Origin: CAZPHU01 sp964419255
Lineage (GTDB): Bacteria; Fibrobacterota; Chitinivibrionia; Chitinivibrionales; CAYFVL01
DNA length: 63,786 bases
NCBI GenBank assembly: GCA_964419255.1
Contig: CAYQOU010000017.1
Coordinates: forward strand, 1-63,786
Reading direction: 5' to 3'
Shown: positions 50,188 through 59,460 of the stretch, piece by piece
How the letters are laid out: each line of letters begins with the position of its first letter
Numbering within the stretch: position 1 is the first letter of the stretch
Made by a program: the position numbers and the translations under genes
The notes under the pieces: generated by a model
What the model saw: the letters and a program-made list of their open reading frames with translations, nothing else
Database searches by the model: none
Told to the model about the DNA's origin: nothing

Positions 50188-51057
50188 TTAGTTATCTCGT
50201 TCCAGAAAACTGTAAAAAACATCCATCTTGGCCATCTCGTCACCGAATTGCTGCAGGGCAAGAACGATATCAATATCAGACAGATCCAACACATTCATAC
50301 AGTTGTCCGACAGTGGCGGTAATGCGATCTCTTCCTCTTTTTCCTGTCTTTGTCTGTAGAGCACGTGATCGGCCAGATGTATGAGGTAGACTATTTCGCG
50401 ACATTCCTCAGCCTCATCCGGATTATGGTGTAAGACAATGCTCTGAGTAAGTGGGGCCGGCAATTCCCATTCTCTCAGTAGCAGTTGAGAGACATCCGAG
50501 TGAGTGTATGATAGTTTCTTCTGCTCGGCCTCAACGGCAGGCAGGCGGGAGGCACTCGAATACAACAATGCCGATTGAAAATCCTGGTGCAGGTATTGTT
50601 CCATGACAATCTTGCCTATATCATGAAGTAGACCGGCACAGAATGCGTCATCAGGGTCGATGCGTTTGAGCATGACTCTTTCGCTGAGAAGGCGGGCGAG
50701 GAAACCGCACTCCAGGCAGTGCCGCCAGAAGCTTTTTCGGTCGAATTTACCATTATCTGTGGGAAACATGTCAAAAACCGTAAGGCTGAGTACCAGCGTT
50801 TGAATGACTTTCATGCCTAAAATGACCACCGCGCTGTTTATATTTGTAACCGTGCGGGGAATGCCGTAAAAGGCACTGTTTGCAAGCCGCAGAATCTTTG
50901 CCGATAGAGAAATGTCCTGGCTTATGATAGCAGTAACATCCGCTGCACTGGATGTCTTGTCATTAACTACATTCATAAGCTGCATCGATAATTGAGGCAG
51001 CGTGGGAAGGTTTGAGATGCTTCCAATCTTCTGCTGAAGTACTTTATTGATTATCAT
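50188..51057 (-). CDS. HDOD domain protein
   Basis: 289 residues, almost entirely an HDOD domain: IGSISNLPTLPQLSMQLMNV, AADVTAIISQDISLSAKILR, NSAFYGIPRTVTNINSAVVI and DDAFCAGLLHDIGKIVMEQ. It has no receiver or other partner domain. HDOD proteins of this form regulate cell-cycle, virulence or biofilm traits by unknown means; the metal-binding HD is partly kept (LLHDIGK). It is related to the HDOD part of the protein at 29974. Confidence 0.87.
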   Translation of the reverse strand: MIINKVLQQKIGSISNLPTLPQLSMQLMNVVNDKTSSAADVTAIISQDISLSAKILRLANSAFYGIPRTVTNINSAVVILGMKVIQTLVLSLTVFDMFPTDNGKFDRKSFWRHCLECGFLARLLSERVMLKRIDPDDAFCAGLLHDIGKIVMEQYLHQDFQSALLYSSASRLPAVEAEQKKLSYTHSDVSQLLLREWELPAPLTQSIVLHHNPDEAEECREIVYLIHLADHVLYRQRQEKEEEIALPPLSDNCMNVLDLSDIDIVLALQQFGDEMAKMDVFYSFLERDN

Positions 51058-51489
51058 ACTAATATCCCTGATTTAAAACAAATTCTTTTTCCACCTAATT
51101 ATACAATCACATCCGGGAGTGTCAAAGCAAATCACTGACGCAAAAGTATTGATCTTCAAAGGGACGAATGTGCGCAAATTAAATAAGTAATTGCATAGAC
51201 TTTTTTGAAAAGATTATATTGAACCCTAAGTGCCTATATATATATTAAGATCTATCATTTTCTTCAGGTATAAAATTGGGGTACTAATTCATCCCGACAA
51301 GTGCAATCGATGGATAATGTCTGGGTGATCGGGTATCGGCATTTTAGCGCAAAAATGAAATAATCCATAAAAGTGTTGTGACCATACAAATCGAAGTGCT
51401 ACAATGCATTAGAAAGAGTATCCGGTCGATTGTTACCGGGAAGCAGTGCTTAGAGGCTTAATCGATTAAAATCATCAAGGAGAGTAACT
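51058..51489. promoter_or_regulatory. Upstream region of OmpA/TSP3 gene and HDOD gene
   Basis: 432 bp without a gene. It separates the divergent HDOD gene and the OmpA-like gene. An AT-rich core near 51190-51270 is the likely promoter zone. The leader before the ribosome site (AAGGAG, 51478-51483) is long, so it may contain regulation; no known riboswitch was recognised. Confidence 0.4.
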
Positions 51490-53412
51490 ATGCTCAAGGG
51501 GCGGTTTGGTAATAGTGCAGGACTGATTATAACACTCCTGTGCACCATGAGCTGGGCATCGTTTAACACTAACGGGCATACCGGTGTAGTTCGGACTCTT
51601 TCCGGAAAGACTCAGGGAAGACTCAAGCTCAACCTCGGAATCGGTGCAAATTACAGTCAGGACAGCGAGTTTCTTCAGGGGCCGTCCCAGCAGGATTACG
51701 GACGGGTTGTGGATCAGAAATCCGACTCCGACTCCCCACTGATCGATCCATCAATGCAAAATTCGGCAAAGATGCTGTCTTCCAATGTTTTCATGAATCT
51801 CGGACTGACCACGTTCTGGGATCTTGGGCTTTCTCTGCCTGTTTATCTGGATGTGGCGGGCTTCAACGATTATTGGGAGTGGGGGCTTGGCGATCTGGAG
51901 ATATCTACGAAAATTTTGTATCCACCACCAGTACATAAAAGGCTCTTCTATCAGTCATATTATCTGGGGTTAACGGTTCCGACCGGAAGCGGTTTCGATG
52001 ATAAGGGTATTTTCGCTCGCGATCTGTCGTATTATCCATACAGAAGCGAGGATGATCCAAAATCATTCTATACCACAAATGGGCTGAATTTCAAACCGAT
52101 GCTTGTATGGACGTTTGATATCGGTAATGTATCATCATTTCCCTTGCAGATCCATCTGAATGTCGGCGCGAGCTTCTCTCTGGATTTCGACAGAGACACC
52201 TACAACGGAGATAATACTGTCATCGGACAGCTGGCCCTGGAGTATACACCAGCCGAAATCATATCTCTGTTTGTGGATGTGTCCGGTCAGAGTCGATGGT
52301 ATAATCTCGAAAGAAGCCTGGATTTTAGTCAGGATCTGCTGATGGTGTCTCCGGGCTTACAGATTAAAGCTCCCAGCGGCGTTAAACTACTGCTGAGTGG
52401 CGATTTCTGCCTCTCCTCGCTGGTTAAGGATGACGCGCGGAGAGACTGGGAAGACGTGGATGGCAGGTACAACTACAGCACCTCCGCCCATCCGCGATTC
52501 GGATTTCAGTTTGCTATCGCTTGGGAAGGATTTCTGACTCCGCAGGATGATGATCATGATGGAATAAAGAATGATGTCGACCGCTGCCCCAAGGATCCTG
52601 AAGACCTGGATGGGTTTGAAGACAGTGATGGGTGCCCGGATTACGATAACGACAAAGATAACATCCCGGATTCGACAGACAAGTGTCCGGGAGAGCCCGA
52701 GGATATGGATGGATTCGAGGATGAGGACGGTTGTCCCGATCCGGATAACGATGGCGACGGTATTCCGGATCTGGAGGATCAGTGTCCTCGCCTAGCTGAG
52801 GATTTCGATGGCATCGAAGACAAAGACGGCTGCCCGGATGGTGATAACGATAAGGATGGTATCCCCGATTCGGTTGATCGCTGTCCGAATGATCCGGAAG
52901 ATTTCGACAATTTCGAAGACGACGACGGTTGTCCGGATATCGATAATGACAAGGATGGTATACCTGACCTGAAGGATAAGTGTCCTAACGAACCCGAAAC
53001 CTTCAACAATATTGATGATGAAGACGGTTGTCCGGACAAAAAAGTAGAGAAGAAAAAAGAAATCAACATGCCCAAGCAACAGATTATGCACGGGGTAAAC
53101 TTCAGGAGCGGGCGTGCTGAGATGACGAATGATTCGTGGGTTTATGTCGACCGGCTCATGGATACTCTCAAGGAGTTTCCGCAAGTAACCATCGAAATAC
53201 GAGGGCATACCGACAGCATCGGACGATATGAAACGAATATGCGTCTTTCTCAAAAACGAGCCGAGTCCGTGCGGCAGTACATGATCAGCAGGGGAATAGC
53301 CCCGGATCGTATTCGCGCGGTTGGATATGGCTCCAGTGTTCCGGTCGCCGACAACAGAACGGCCTCCGGACGTTCGAAGAACCGTCGAATCGAAATTATT
53401 CGAACGAACTAA
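51490..53412 (+). CDS. OmpA-family outer-membrane protein with thrombospondin type 3 repeats
   Basis: 640 residues. Signal peptide (SAGLIITLLCTMSWASF), an N-terminal beta-barrel-like part to about 345, then five calcium-binding thrombospondin type 3 repeats at about 350-520 (units such as DNDGDGIPDLEDQCP and NDPEDFDNFEDDDGCPD). After a Lys-rich linker the OmpA domain follows (GVNFRSGRAEMTNDSWVYVD; IEIRGHTDSIGRYETNMRLS; RAVGYGSSVPVADN; NRRIEIIRTN). The TSP3 linker likely forms a rigid Ca-stabilised rod between outer membrane and peptidoglycan. The repeat unit is about 36 residues. This build is common in FCB and delta-type bacteria. GGAG before ATG. Confidence 0.92.
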   Translation: MLKGRFGNSAGLIITLLCTMSWASFNTNGHTGVVRTLSGKTQGRLKLNLGIGANYSQDSEFLQGPSQQDYGRVVDQKSDSDSPLIDPSMQNSAKMLSSNVFMNLGLTTFWDLGLSLPVYLDVAGFNDYWEWGLGDLEISTKILYPPPVHKRLFYQSYYLGLTVPTGSGFDDKGIFARDLSYYPYRSEDDPKSFYTTNGLNFKPMLVWTFDIGNVSSFPLQIHLNVGASFSLDFDRDTYNGDNTVIGQLALEYTPAEIISLFVDVSGQSRWYNLERSLDFSQDLLMVSPGLQIKAPSGVKLLLSGDFCLSSLVKDDARRDWEDVDGRYNYSTSAHPRFGFQFAIAWEGFLTPQDDDHDGIKNDVDRCPKDPEDLDGFEDSDGCPDYDNDKDNIPDSTDKCPGEPEDMDGFEDEDGCPDPDNDGDGIPDLEDQCPRLAEDFDGIEDKDGCPDGDNDKDGIPDSVDRCPNDPEDFDNFEDDDGCPDIDNDKDGIPDLKDKCPNEPETFNNIDDEDGCPDKKVEKKKEINMPKQQIMHGVNFRSGRAEMTNDSWVYVDRLMDTLKEFPQVTIEIRGHTDSIGRYETNMRLSQKRAESVRQYMISRGIAPDRIRAVGYGSSVPVADNRTASGRSKNRRIEIIRTN

Positions 53413-53453
53413 ATAGCAGTCTTTTCTGCTCACCCGGTGTTAAGCTGCAGATA

Positions 53454-53484
53454 AGCCCCCGTTTCGGAAATCGAAATGGGGGCT
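53454..53484 (+). terminator. Hairpin terminator after OmpA/TSP3 gene
   Basis: AGCCCCCGTTTCG pairs with CGAAATGGGGGCT (one G-T pair) around a 5-base loop. The following bases CCATTTCAG hold few T, so termination may be partial. Confidence 0.65.
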
Positions 53485-53657
53485 CCATTTCAGCCTCTGT
53501 CTAATCCGGCAGAGTCGGAATCGGTTTTCGGTTACTCGAAAAAAACATAGTACGACAAAAAAACGTTTTTGTCGAAAATTGAAACTAACCGTCACAACCT
53601 GTCAATCAAAAGATGATTGCGCTATCTTTATTGCCTGCAAAACTCGCATGAATTCAG

Positions 53658-56600
53658 ATGAAAACATTACCCACCATTCTGTTTGTTATTACCATATCCG
53701 GCTTTTTGGCAGACGCATCAGCAAAAATAAGCCGCAAACTCCTGGCGCATAACGGCAGTGATTCGATCGAAAATGTCTGGGTTGTTTTTGCAGACAAACA
53801 AGGTAGTCTGCAGGATGTCAGCCTGACACCGAGAGCGGTGCGCCGGCGTCGCCGAGCCGGGGTCGCTTTAGCCACCTATAAAGATATACCGGTAGCAAAA
53901 TCATACGTAGATTCTGTCGAACGAATCGGAGCGCAGAAACGTCACGTTTCCAAATGGGCCAATGCCGCCAGCTTCAGGGTGCAAACCAGCCTTATTCCGA
54001 GAATCGATTCATTATCCTTTGTAAAAGAGATTTTTCCGGTCGGTGAGCATAAAAAAGTTTTTGAGATGCCGCTGGCCAAGAGACGATCCAGCGCGCAGCA
54101 GAGCCCCTCGGAGTATGGGAGCACTTTTCATCAGCTGTCGATGATCGGAGTTGTACAGGCTCATGAGTATATCAGGCGCAGCCGTGGGGAAAATCCGGGC
54201 GAAGGTATACTGATCGGAGTATTTGATTCCGGTTTCCGGCTAAATCATCAATGTTTCGATCGCGTGCTTCAAAACAACGCCATCCTCGGCGATTCTGATT
54301 TCGTGGATTGTGATGGTAGTGTCGAGGATCCTGATTCCGTCCGAAACGATTATTCACATCCGTACTACCATAACGAAGAACACGGTTCCCAAACGCTGTC
54401 CTTGATTGCCGGCTACGATGAAGCAAATTTCATGGGTGCGGCCTGGGGAGCGCATTTCGTTTTGGCAAGGACCGAAAACGATGCGATGATCAGAGATGGT
54501 CATTCGATCAGGTATGTTGAGCTGCATCAGGAAGAAGACAACTGGGCGGCCGCTGTCGAATGGGCCGAATCTTTAGGAGTGGATATCGTCAGCAGCTCTC
54601 TGGGGTATCGTGACGGGTTTACCGATACCCGCGGGTATCCGGATTCCACACTCGACTACAGCTATCAGGACATGGATGGGAACAGCACTATCATTGCTCG
54701 AGCGGCCAAAATGGCTGCACGTAACGGACTATTGATTGTAAATGCGATGGGCAATGAAGGTGTATATCAGCAGGGTACAATCGTTTCTCCCGCGGATGTG
54801 GAAGAGGTGCTGGCGGTGGGGATGGTAAACCCGGATAGAACCATCAACGGCTCCAGCAGTACCGGTCCTACCGCCGACGGGAGAATCAAGCCTGATCTGG
54901 TGGCCCAGGGCTTTGAGGTCGTTCTTCCCAATATCTACGGTTCCGGCTATTCACCAATCGGATGGGGGACCTCTTTTGCAACACCGATGGTCACCGGCCT
55001 GGTAGCTCTTGTCAAGCAGGCGCATCCCGACTGGAGCTCCGATCAGATTCGTAGACGAATACTGGAAACGTGCACCTATGCGCCACTGCAGGATTCGGTC
55101 GATAACATCTACGGATATGGTATACCGGATGCCTTGTGGGCATGTCTGGATTCGTCCACGCTATACATCAGCGTAACCGATTCCACAAACAGAGTCGTCT
55201 CGGGAGCCGGAATATATTCCGGAGATGCTTTCCTGGGTCGTACCGACAGCTTCGGTATTTTGCTGACCGATGTGTTTACGGAGGATGATTCTCTGATAAT
55301 CCGGCATGAGAAATTTACTTCAGAAAAAATGGCCGTTTCCGCGGGACTCAATCGTGTGCCTGTTAAGTTGCAGGTCGGGCATGTCCTGCAGGTCTCTATT
55401 ATAAGTGACTCAGCAAGCAGTCTTCCAGAGCCTGTCATAAGCTATGCGTATCCTGATGATTCGGTGTATATCGATTCTGTCGGAAGTCGTTCATTTCAGC
55501 TGACGGTTCAGGATACAGGTGTGTACCGTTTTTATGCTGACGCGCAATACTGTTTCGGATCCGATACACTCGAAATCGCCGTGGGGGAATTCGCAGATAC
55601 GGTCGCGGTGAACATTCCCGTGCACAGCTGGCCCTCTATACCTGTTTTGGTGGCGGACTCGCCGGGTATTGGTGTCGAGGACGGGCAGGTCTTCTGGAAA
55701 CAGCAGGATAGCATCTCCTCCTTCTCCCAACGACTGGATGAGTGGGGCAGGGGCCGCATCCTGTATCCGGGTAGCGGCACATATGTGGCATTTGCGCGGG
55801 CGGCCGGTTTTTATCAGTCCGAGCCGATCGTTTTCAATCCGGTTGAATTATCATCCGATACATTGCGTATACCCCTCCGTCCTCGTCCGACTTTCATCTT
55901 TCGTCTGGCTGATGAAAACGACCGCGCCATCTCGAATGGAACCGTAAGCTGGTGGCCCACGGATTCAGACATCCGAAAAAATATAGCTGTCGACAGCAGT
56001 GGAGAAGCGGTCATATACCTTGACAGCATGGGCGACTTCTATGCTCTGGCTAATGCGGTGGGGTATGAAGAGTCCGATCCGTATCTGTTTGACAGTCGCA
56101 TGAAGGACAGCCTCACGATACGGTTGACTCCCACCGACAGTCGTCTGCTTGTTTTGCTTTCTGATACGGCCGGTGCTCCCATAGGTGTCGGTGCACTCCA
56201 TTTTCGATCGGAACAACAGGAGCAGTTTCGTGTCGTTTCCTTCGATTCAACGGGATGCGCGGCAATCGTTAGAGATGGGGCACTCGATTATGCGCTGTAC
56301 GCAACGGCGCCCGGGTACATTCGGTCCAATACCGTCAACGTTTCGGGAAGCCATAGTGCCGATACGGTTGAGTTGCACATGGAGCCGCGTATAGTTACCC
56401 GCTTTGCCGTATTCCCCAATGTAGTTACTGCCGGGCAGCTCCGGCAGGGAGCATCCTTTCAGGGCATTACCATCGATTTCATGGGGGATGAGGCTGAGGA
56501 TAACGATCAGTTGTGCAGAATCGCGGTTCGGCGCCCTAATGGTACAATCGTATGGCAGCACACACAACGGCTGGAGGCCGGGGAGCCACTTTTGGATCAA

Positions 56601-56726
56601 TTCAGCCGCCCAGTACGCTGGAACTGTAGAGCCCCCGACGGAAGTATCGTGGCACCGGGCATATACCTTCTTTCGATAAACCACGCCGGAAAGTCTTATC
56701 TTAAAAAGGTGCTGATTCGAGGATAG
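53658..56726 (+). CDS. Secreted subtilisin-family (S8) serine protease with C-terminal sorting-type domain
   Basis: 1022 residues. Signal peptide (TLPTILFVITISGFLADASA), propeptide to about 165, then the S8 catalytic domain with D189 (IGVFDSGFRLNH), H242 (EEHGSQTLSLI) and S439 (WGTSFATPMVTGL), plus oxyanion Asn in NAMGNEG. Residues about 500-910 are several carboxypeptidase-regulatory-like beta domains (SVTDSTNRVVSGAGIYSGDA and similar). The last 90 residues (FAVFPNVVTAGQ ... SIVAPGIYLLSINHAGKSYL ... KVLIRG) have the FlgD-like/type IX-secretion CTD pattern. If so, it is secreted and surface-attached or released by T9SS. It is not a lantibiotic-type peptidase. Confidence 0.9.
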   Translation: MKTLPTILFVITISGFLADASAKISRKLLAHNGSDSIENVWVVFADKQGSLQDVSLTPRAVRRRRRAGVALATYKDIPVAKSYVDSVERIGAQKRHVSKWANAASFRVQTSLIPRIDSLSFVKEIFPVGEHKKVFEMPLAKRRSSAQQSPSEYGSTFHQLSMIGVVQAHEYIRRSRGENPGEGILIGVFDSGFRLNHQCFDRVLQNNAILGDSDFVDCDGSVEDPDSVRNDYSHPYYHNEEHGSQTLSLIAGYDEANFMGAAWGAHFVLARTENDAMIRDGHSIRYVELHQEEDNWAAAVEWAESLGVDIVSSSLGYRDGFTDTRGYPDSTLDYSYQDMDGNSTIIARAAKMAARNGLLIVNAMGNEGVYQQGTIVSPADVEEVLAVGMVNPDRTINGSSSTGPTADGRIKPDLVAQGFEVVLPNIYGSGYSPIGWGTSFATPMVTGLVALVKQAHPDWSSDQIRRRILETCTYAPLQDSVDNIYGYGIPDALWACLDSSTLYISVTDSTNRVVSGAGIYSGDAFLGRTDSFGILLTDVFTEDDSLIIRHEKFTSEKMAVSAGLNRVPVKLQVGHVLQVSIISDSASSLPEPVISYAYPDDSVYIDSVGSRSFQLTVQDTGVYRFYADAQYCFGSDTLEIAVGEFADTVAVNIPVHSWPSIPVLVADSPGIGVEDGQVFWKQQDSISSFSQRLDEWGRGRILYPGSGTYVAFARAAGFYQSEPIVFNPVELSSDTLRIPLRPRPTFIFRLADENDRAISNGTVSWWPTDSDIRKNIAVDSSGEAVIYLDSMGDFYALANAVGYEESDPYLFDSRMKDSLTIRLTPTDSRLLVLLSDTAGAPIGVGALHFRSEQQEQFRVVSFDSTGCAAIVRDGALDYALYATAPGYIRSNTVNVSGSHSADTVELHMEPRIVTRFAVFPNVVTAGQLRQGASFQGITIDFMGDEAEDNDQLCRIAVRRPNGTIVWQHTQRLEAGEPLLDQFSRPVRWNCRAPDGSIVAPGIYLLSINHAGKSYLKKVLIRG

Positions 56727-56754
56727 CAGCCCGGTTTCTGTGGCTTCTGTCAGA

Positions 56755-56964
56755 ATCTAAGATGTCGATCTAAGATGTCGCCGGTCGATTTTTCGTGTTA
56801 TAAGCCTCANNNNNNNNNNNNNNNNNNNNNNNNNNNNNNNNNNNNNNNNNNNNNNNNNNNNNNNNNNNNNNNNNNNNNNNNNNNNNNNNNNNNNNNNNNN
56901 NNNNNNNNNATCTAAGATGTCGATCTAAGATGTCGCCGGTCGATTTTTCGTGTTATAAGCCTCA
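56755..56964. other. Assembly gap (N 56810-56909) with identical 55-bp flanks
   Basis: 55 bp at 56755-56809 recur exactly at 56910-56964. The unit itself holds two copies of ATCTAAGATGTCG. As at 5938, this is a scaffold join of overlapping contigs; the true sequence probably has one copy. It falls between the protease gene and the barrel gene, in non-coding DNA. Confidence 0.85.
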
Positions 56965-57134
56965 GCAGGAGGCCGCGGCTAATTGCGGTGTTACTTGAGT
57001 CTGTGAAGTTGCTCGTCAAGGGTGGCATGAACTCCATGATTGTGTCCGCCTCAGCCCGAACGGAAAACAGGCACAAGCGGCAATACCCCCGACTAGCTAA
57101 ACCTTTAAGGCATAAAGGGCAGAAAGCCTTAAAA

Positions 57135-59356
57135 TCACAACCCTCTCAACAGCCAGTTGAATCCCCACCGGAAGGTCAGGCCGGGTGATCTATAGCCGGG
57201 AACATAGGCCAATTCTCTGTTGAGGATGTTATCCAGTTTCCAGAAGAGACGGAATGTCTTTACCTGAACAGATATCTTAAGGGAGATATCCAGGAGCATA
57301 CGATTCCAGTCGGTATTGCCGGCAAACAGTATCGGATCACGCTCACTCCAGTGATCGATCACCATATCGACAAAAAATTGTTGGTATTTCTCCTGAAGTC
57401 GCGACTGAAATGACAGCACCGAATGGCTTTTTATGTACGGACGGCGGTCTGCAAAATACCAGGTTGAGGCCATCGACAGTCCGTGCAATCGTCCTGTCTG
57501 CACGCCTGCAATAAATGTTGACGTCGGCTGGATGTAGGGGGTGACCCCGTTTGGCCAGAATTGTTCGAGCGAAGCTGGATCTATTCCATTTGTGTATTGA
57601 TAACCTCCCAGCAGATTCATCTGGCCCAGCCCTATGGTCGTTTCCGCCCCCGCATGGATATAGGAATCCAAATCGGTCTGCAGCAAGCCGTCGCTTATCG
57701 TGTCGAAAGGAATGGTCGGTTCGATAATATTTCTATTTCCAAACAGGGAAAAATTATGATTGCCTATATCTACATGTGCTCGCGCAGACCAGAATGGCTG
57801 CACGGTCAGGTTGTCCCGGGCAAAAAGAGTTGCTCCGCCGGCTTCGGCGTATATCTCTCCCTCGATTCTGCTGTGATCTATGCTGTGTTTGTATGCCAGG
57901 GAAGCGGTTTGGCTGTGATAGGTATAATCCTGATCGTTAAATCTTTCCAGCGATGTACCTTCAACCGTTGCGTTGAGCGTGAGGGTGTCAATCGAGAACA
58001 ACCGCAGGTACGGGCTGAGGATGAGCAAACCATTCTGCGCAGTTCCCCGATTGGATGTGGTATCATCGAAGCGTGGATCCCTTCTTTCCAGAAAATTTCT
58101 GTATCGAAGCGTGGCATTGAGCCGGGCAGCTCCCGCGGGAAGATTGTTTGCCCAGAACGTTGTTCGATGCTCGTAAAATGAGCGTTTGGTAAAAAAGGAT
58201 TGCTCTTCCGGCAGGATGGTATCGGGCAGATCCACCGCCAGATCATTTTTCAAATCGCTGTACCGGTATTCTCCCATCAGCCACCAGTCAGACAGCGATT
58301 CCCATCGCAGCCGCCCGGTGGTGATGTGCTCATCGGTCAGTGGATTAACCCCGTTGTTTACGACAAGATTTGTATCTCTGCGCAGACTGTTATAGATGCC
58401 CTTGTAGAATGAGTAGATTCCCCCATCCTGGTGATCGAACAGTGTATGCTCAAAGTATCGGGAGGTCGAAAAAACTCCAATATACAATCGAGGGGAGAGC
58501 GGTCGTGCAAAACGTACCGAAAGGATGTTTTCGTCGAAAACGCCGGTTTCCCAGAACATAAGCGTTTGGGGTTTCAGAAGAGCCGGTGGGAAGAGGGTGG
58601 CATGTAGTTGTCCGGAGGCGTCCCATTCAATAGATTGTATCTCCGCCGTAGAGAGTATGTCCATACCGGTGGTTCTTCCAGCGTAGTGGCCATAGAGTGC
58701 CCTGGTGCCCATGGATGTGTGAAGCGGTGCGATCATTCCGTCGGGTAATGATCTGTTCAGGGAGCTGGAAAGTGAAAAAGGGAAACTGATATGGCGTGGA
58801 TGGAACCGCAGGGCATCCGATAAGCCGGCGCCGTCAGCGGTGTAAAGATGAAACCCCGACCATACTCCTGGGGGATATATGGAATCCGGACTGGTGAAAT
58901 ATGCCTGATATCTCTGATCCTGCATCTTTTGAGTCGCCAAAAGGGGTCGTATAAGGTGGGAGAATTGAGTCGAGTCTCCTTCCGTTATCGGTGTGCCATG
59001 CGGTTCGGTGCTGCCGTGGTCGTGGTCGGTTGTGTCGTGGTCGGTTGTGTCGTNNNNNNNNNNNNNNNNNNNNNNNNNNNNNNNNNNNNNNNNNNNNNNN
59101 NNNNNNNNNNNNNNNNNNNNNNNNNNNNNNNNNNNNNNNNNNNNNNNNNNNNNTCGTTATCGGTTGTGTCGTTATCGGTTGTGTCGTTATCGGTTGTGTC
59201 GTTATCGGTTGTGTCGTTATCGGGTTCAGTTTGCTGCTGTCGGTCGGCGGGTTGACTGCTGTCGACTGTTTTGGTCTGAGAAAAATCGGGTTCAGCTCCG
59301 GCAGATACCCACAATAACAACAGCACCAAGTAAGTAATCATATAGAATTTTTGCAT
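57135..59356 (-). CDS. Outer-membrane beta-barrel protein with Asp/Thr/Asn repeat linker (interrupted by assembly gap)
   Basis: The gene starts at ATG 59356 with signal peptide MQKFYMITYLVLLLLWVSAG, then EPDFSQTKTVDSS, then repeats of DNDTT, then the 100-N gap 59054-59153, then DTTDHDTTDHDHGS, then a long barrel-like region to 57135 ending FRWGFNWLLRGL. Alternating polar/hydrophobic strands and the aromatic C-terminus (F-x-W-G-F-N-W) suit an outer-membrane barrel of the TonB-dependent or porin type. No plug domain is seen. The 601-residue barrel frame looks complete. The gap spans the repeat, so repeat number and frame are unknown. A TTG at 59365 is also open. Confidence 0.72.
59016..59223. 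repeat. 15-bp tandem repeat array (coding, partly hidden by gap)
   Basis: Unit GTGTCGTTATCGGTT on the plus strand, five or so copies at 59154-59221. Before the gap (59016-59053) the variant GTGTCGTGGTCGGTT occurs two or more times. On the minus strand the unit encodes Asp-Asn/His-Asp-Thr-Thr. The gap at 59054-59153 (100 N) is inside the array, a classic collapsed repeat. Confidence 0.88.
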
Positions 59357-59460
59357 AATCGTCAAAATAATAGCTTTCTAAGTCAAAACGGAAGAAAAAG
59401 AAGATTTAAGTCCAGGCAAAAGCCTGATGAACTGATATATTTTGCACAAGAGAGAGAAAA

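Noticed and set aside
59016..59223. Short regular repeats that could suggest a CRISPR array
   Set aside because: The 15-bp units are directly adjacent with no spacers and are in frame with a protein repeat (DTTDN); no cas genes.
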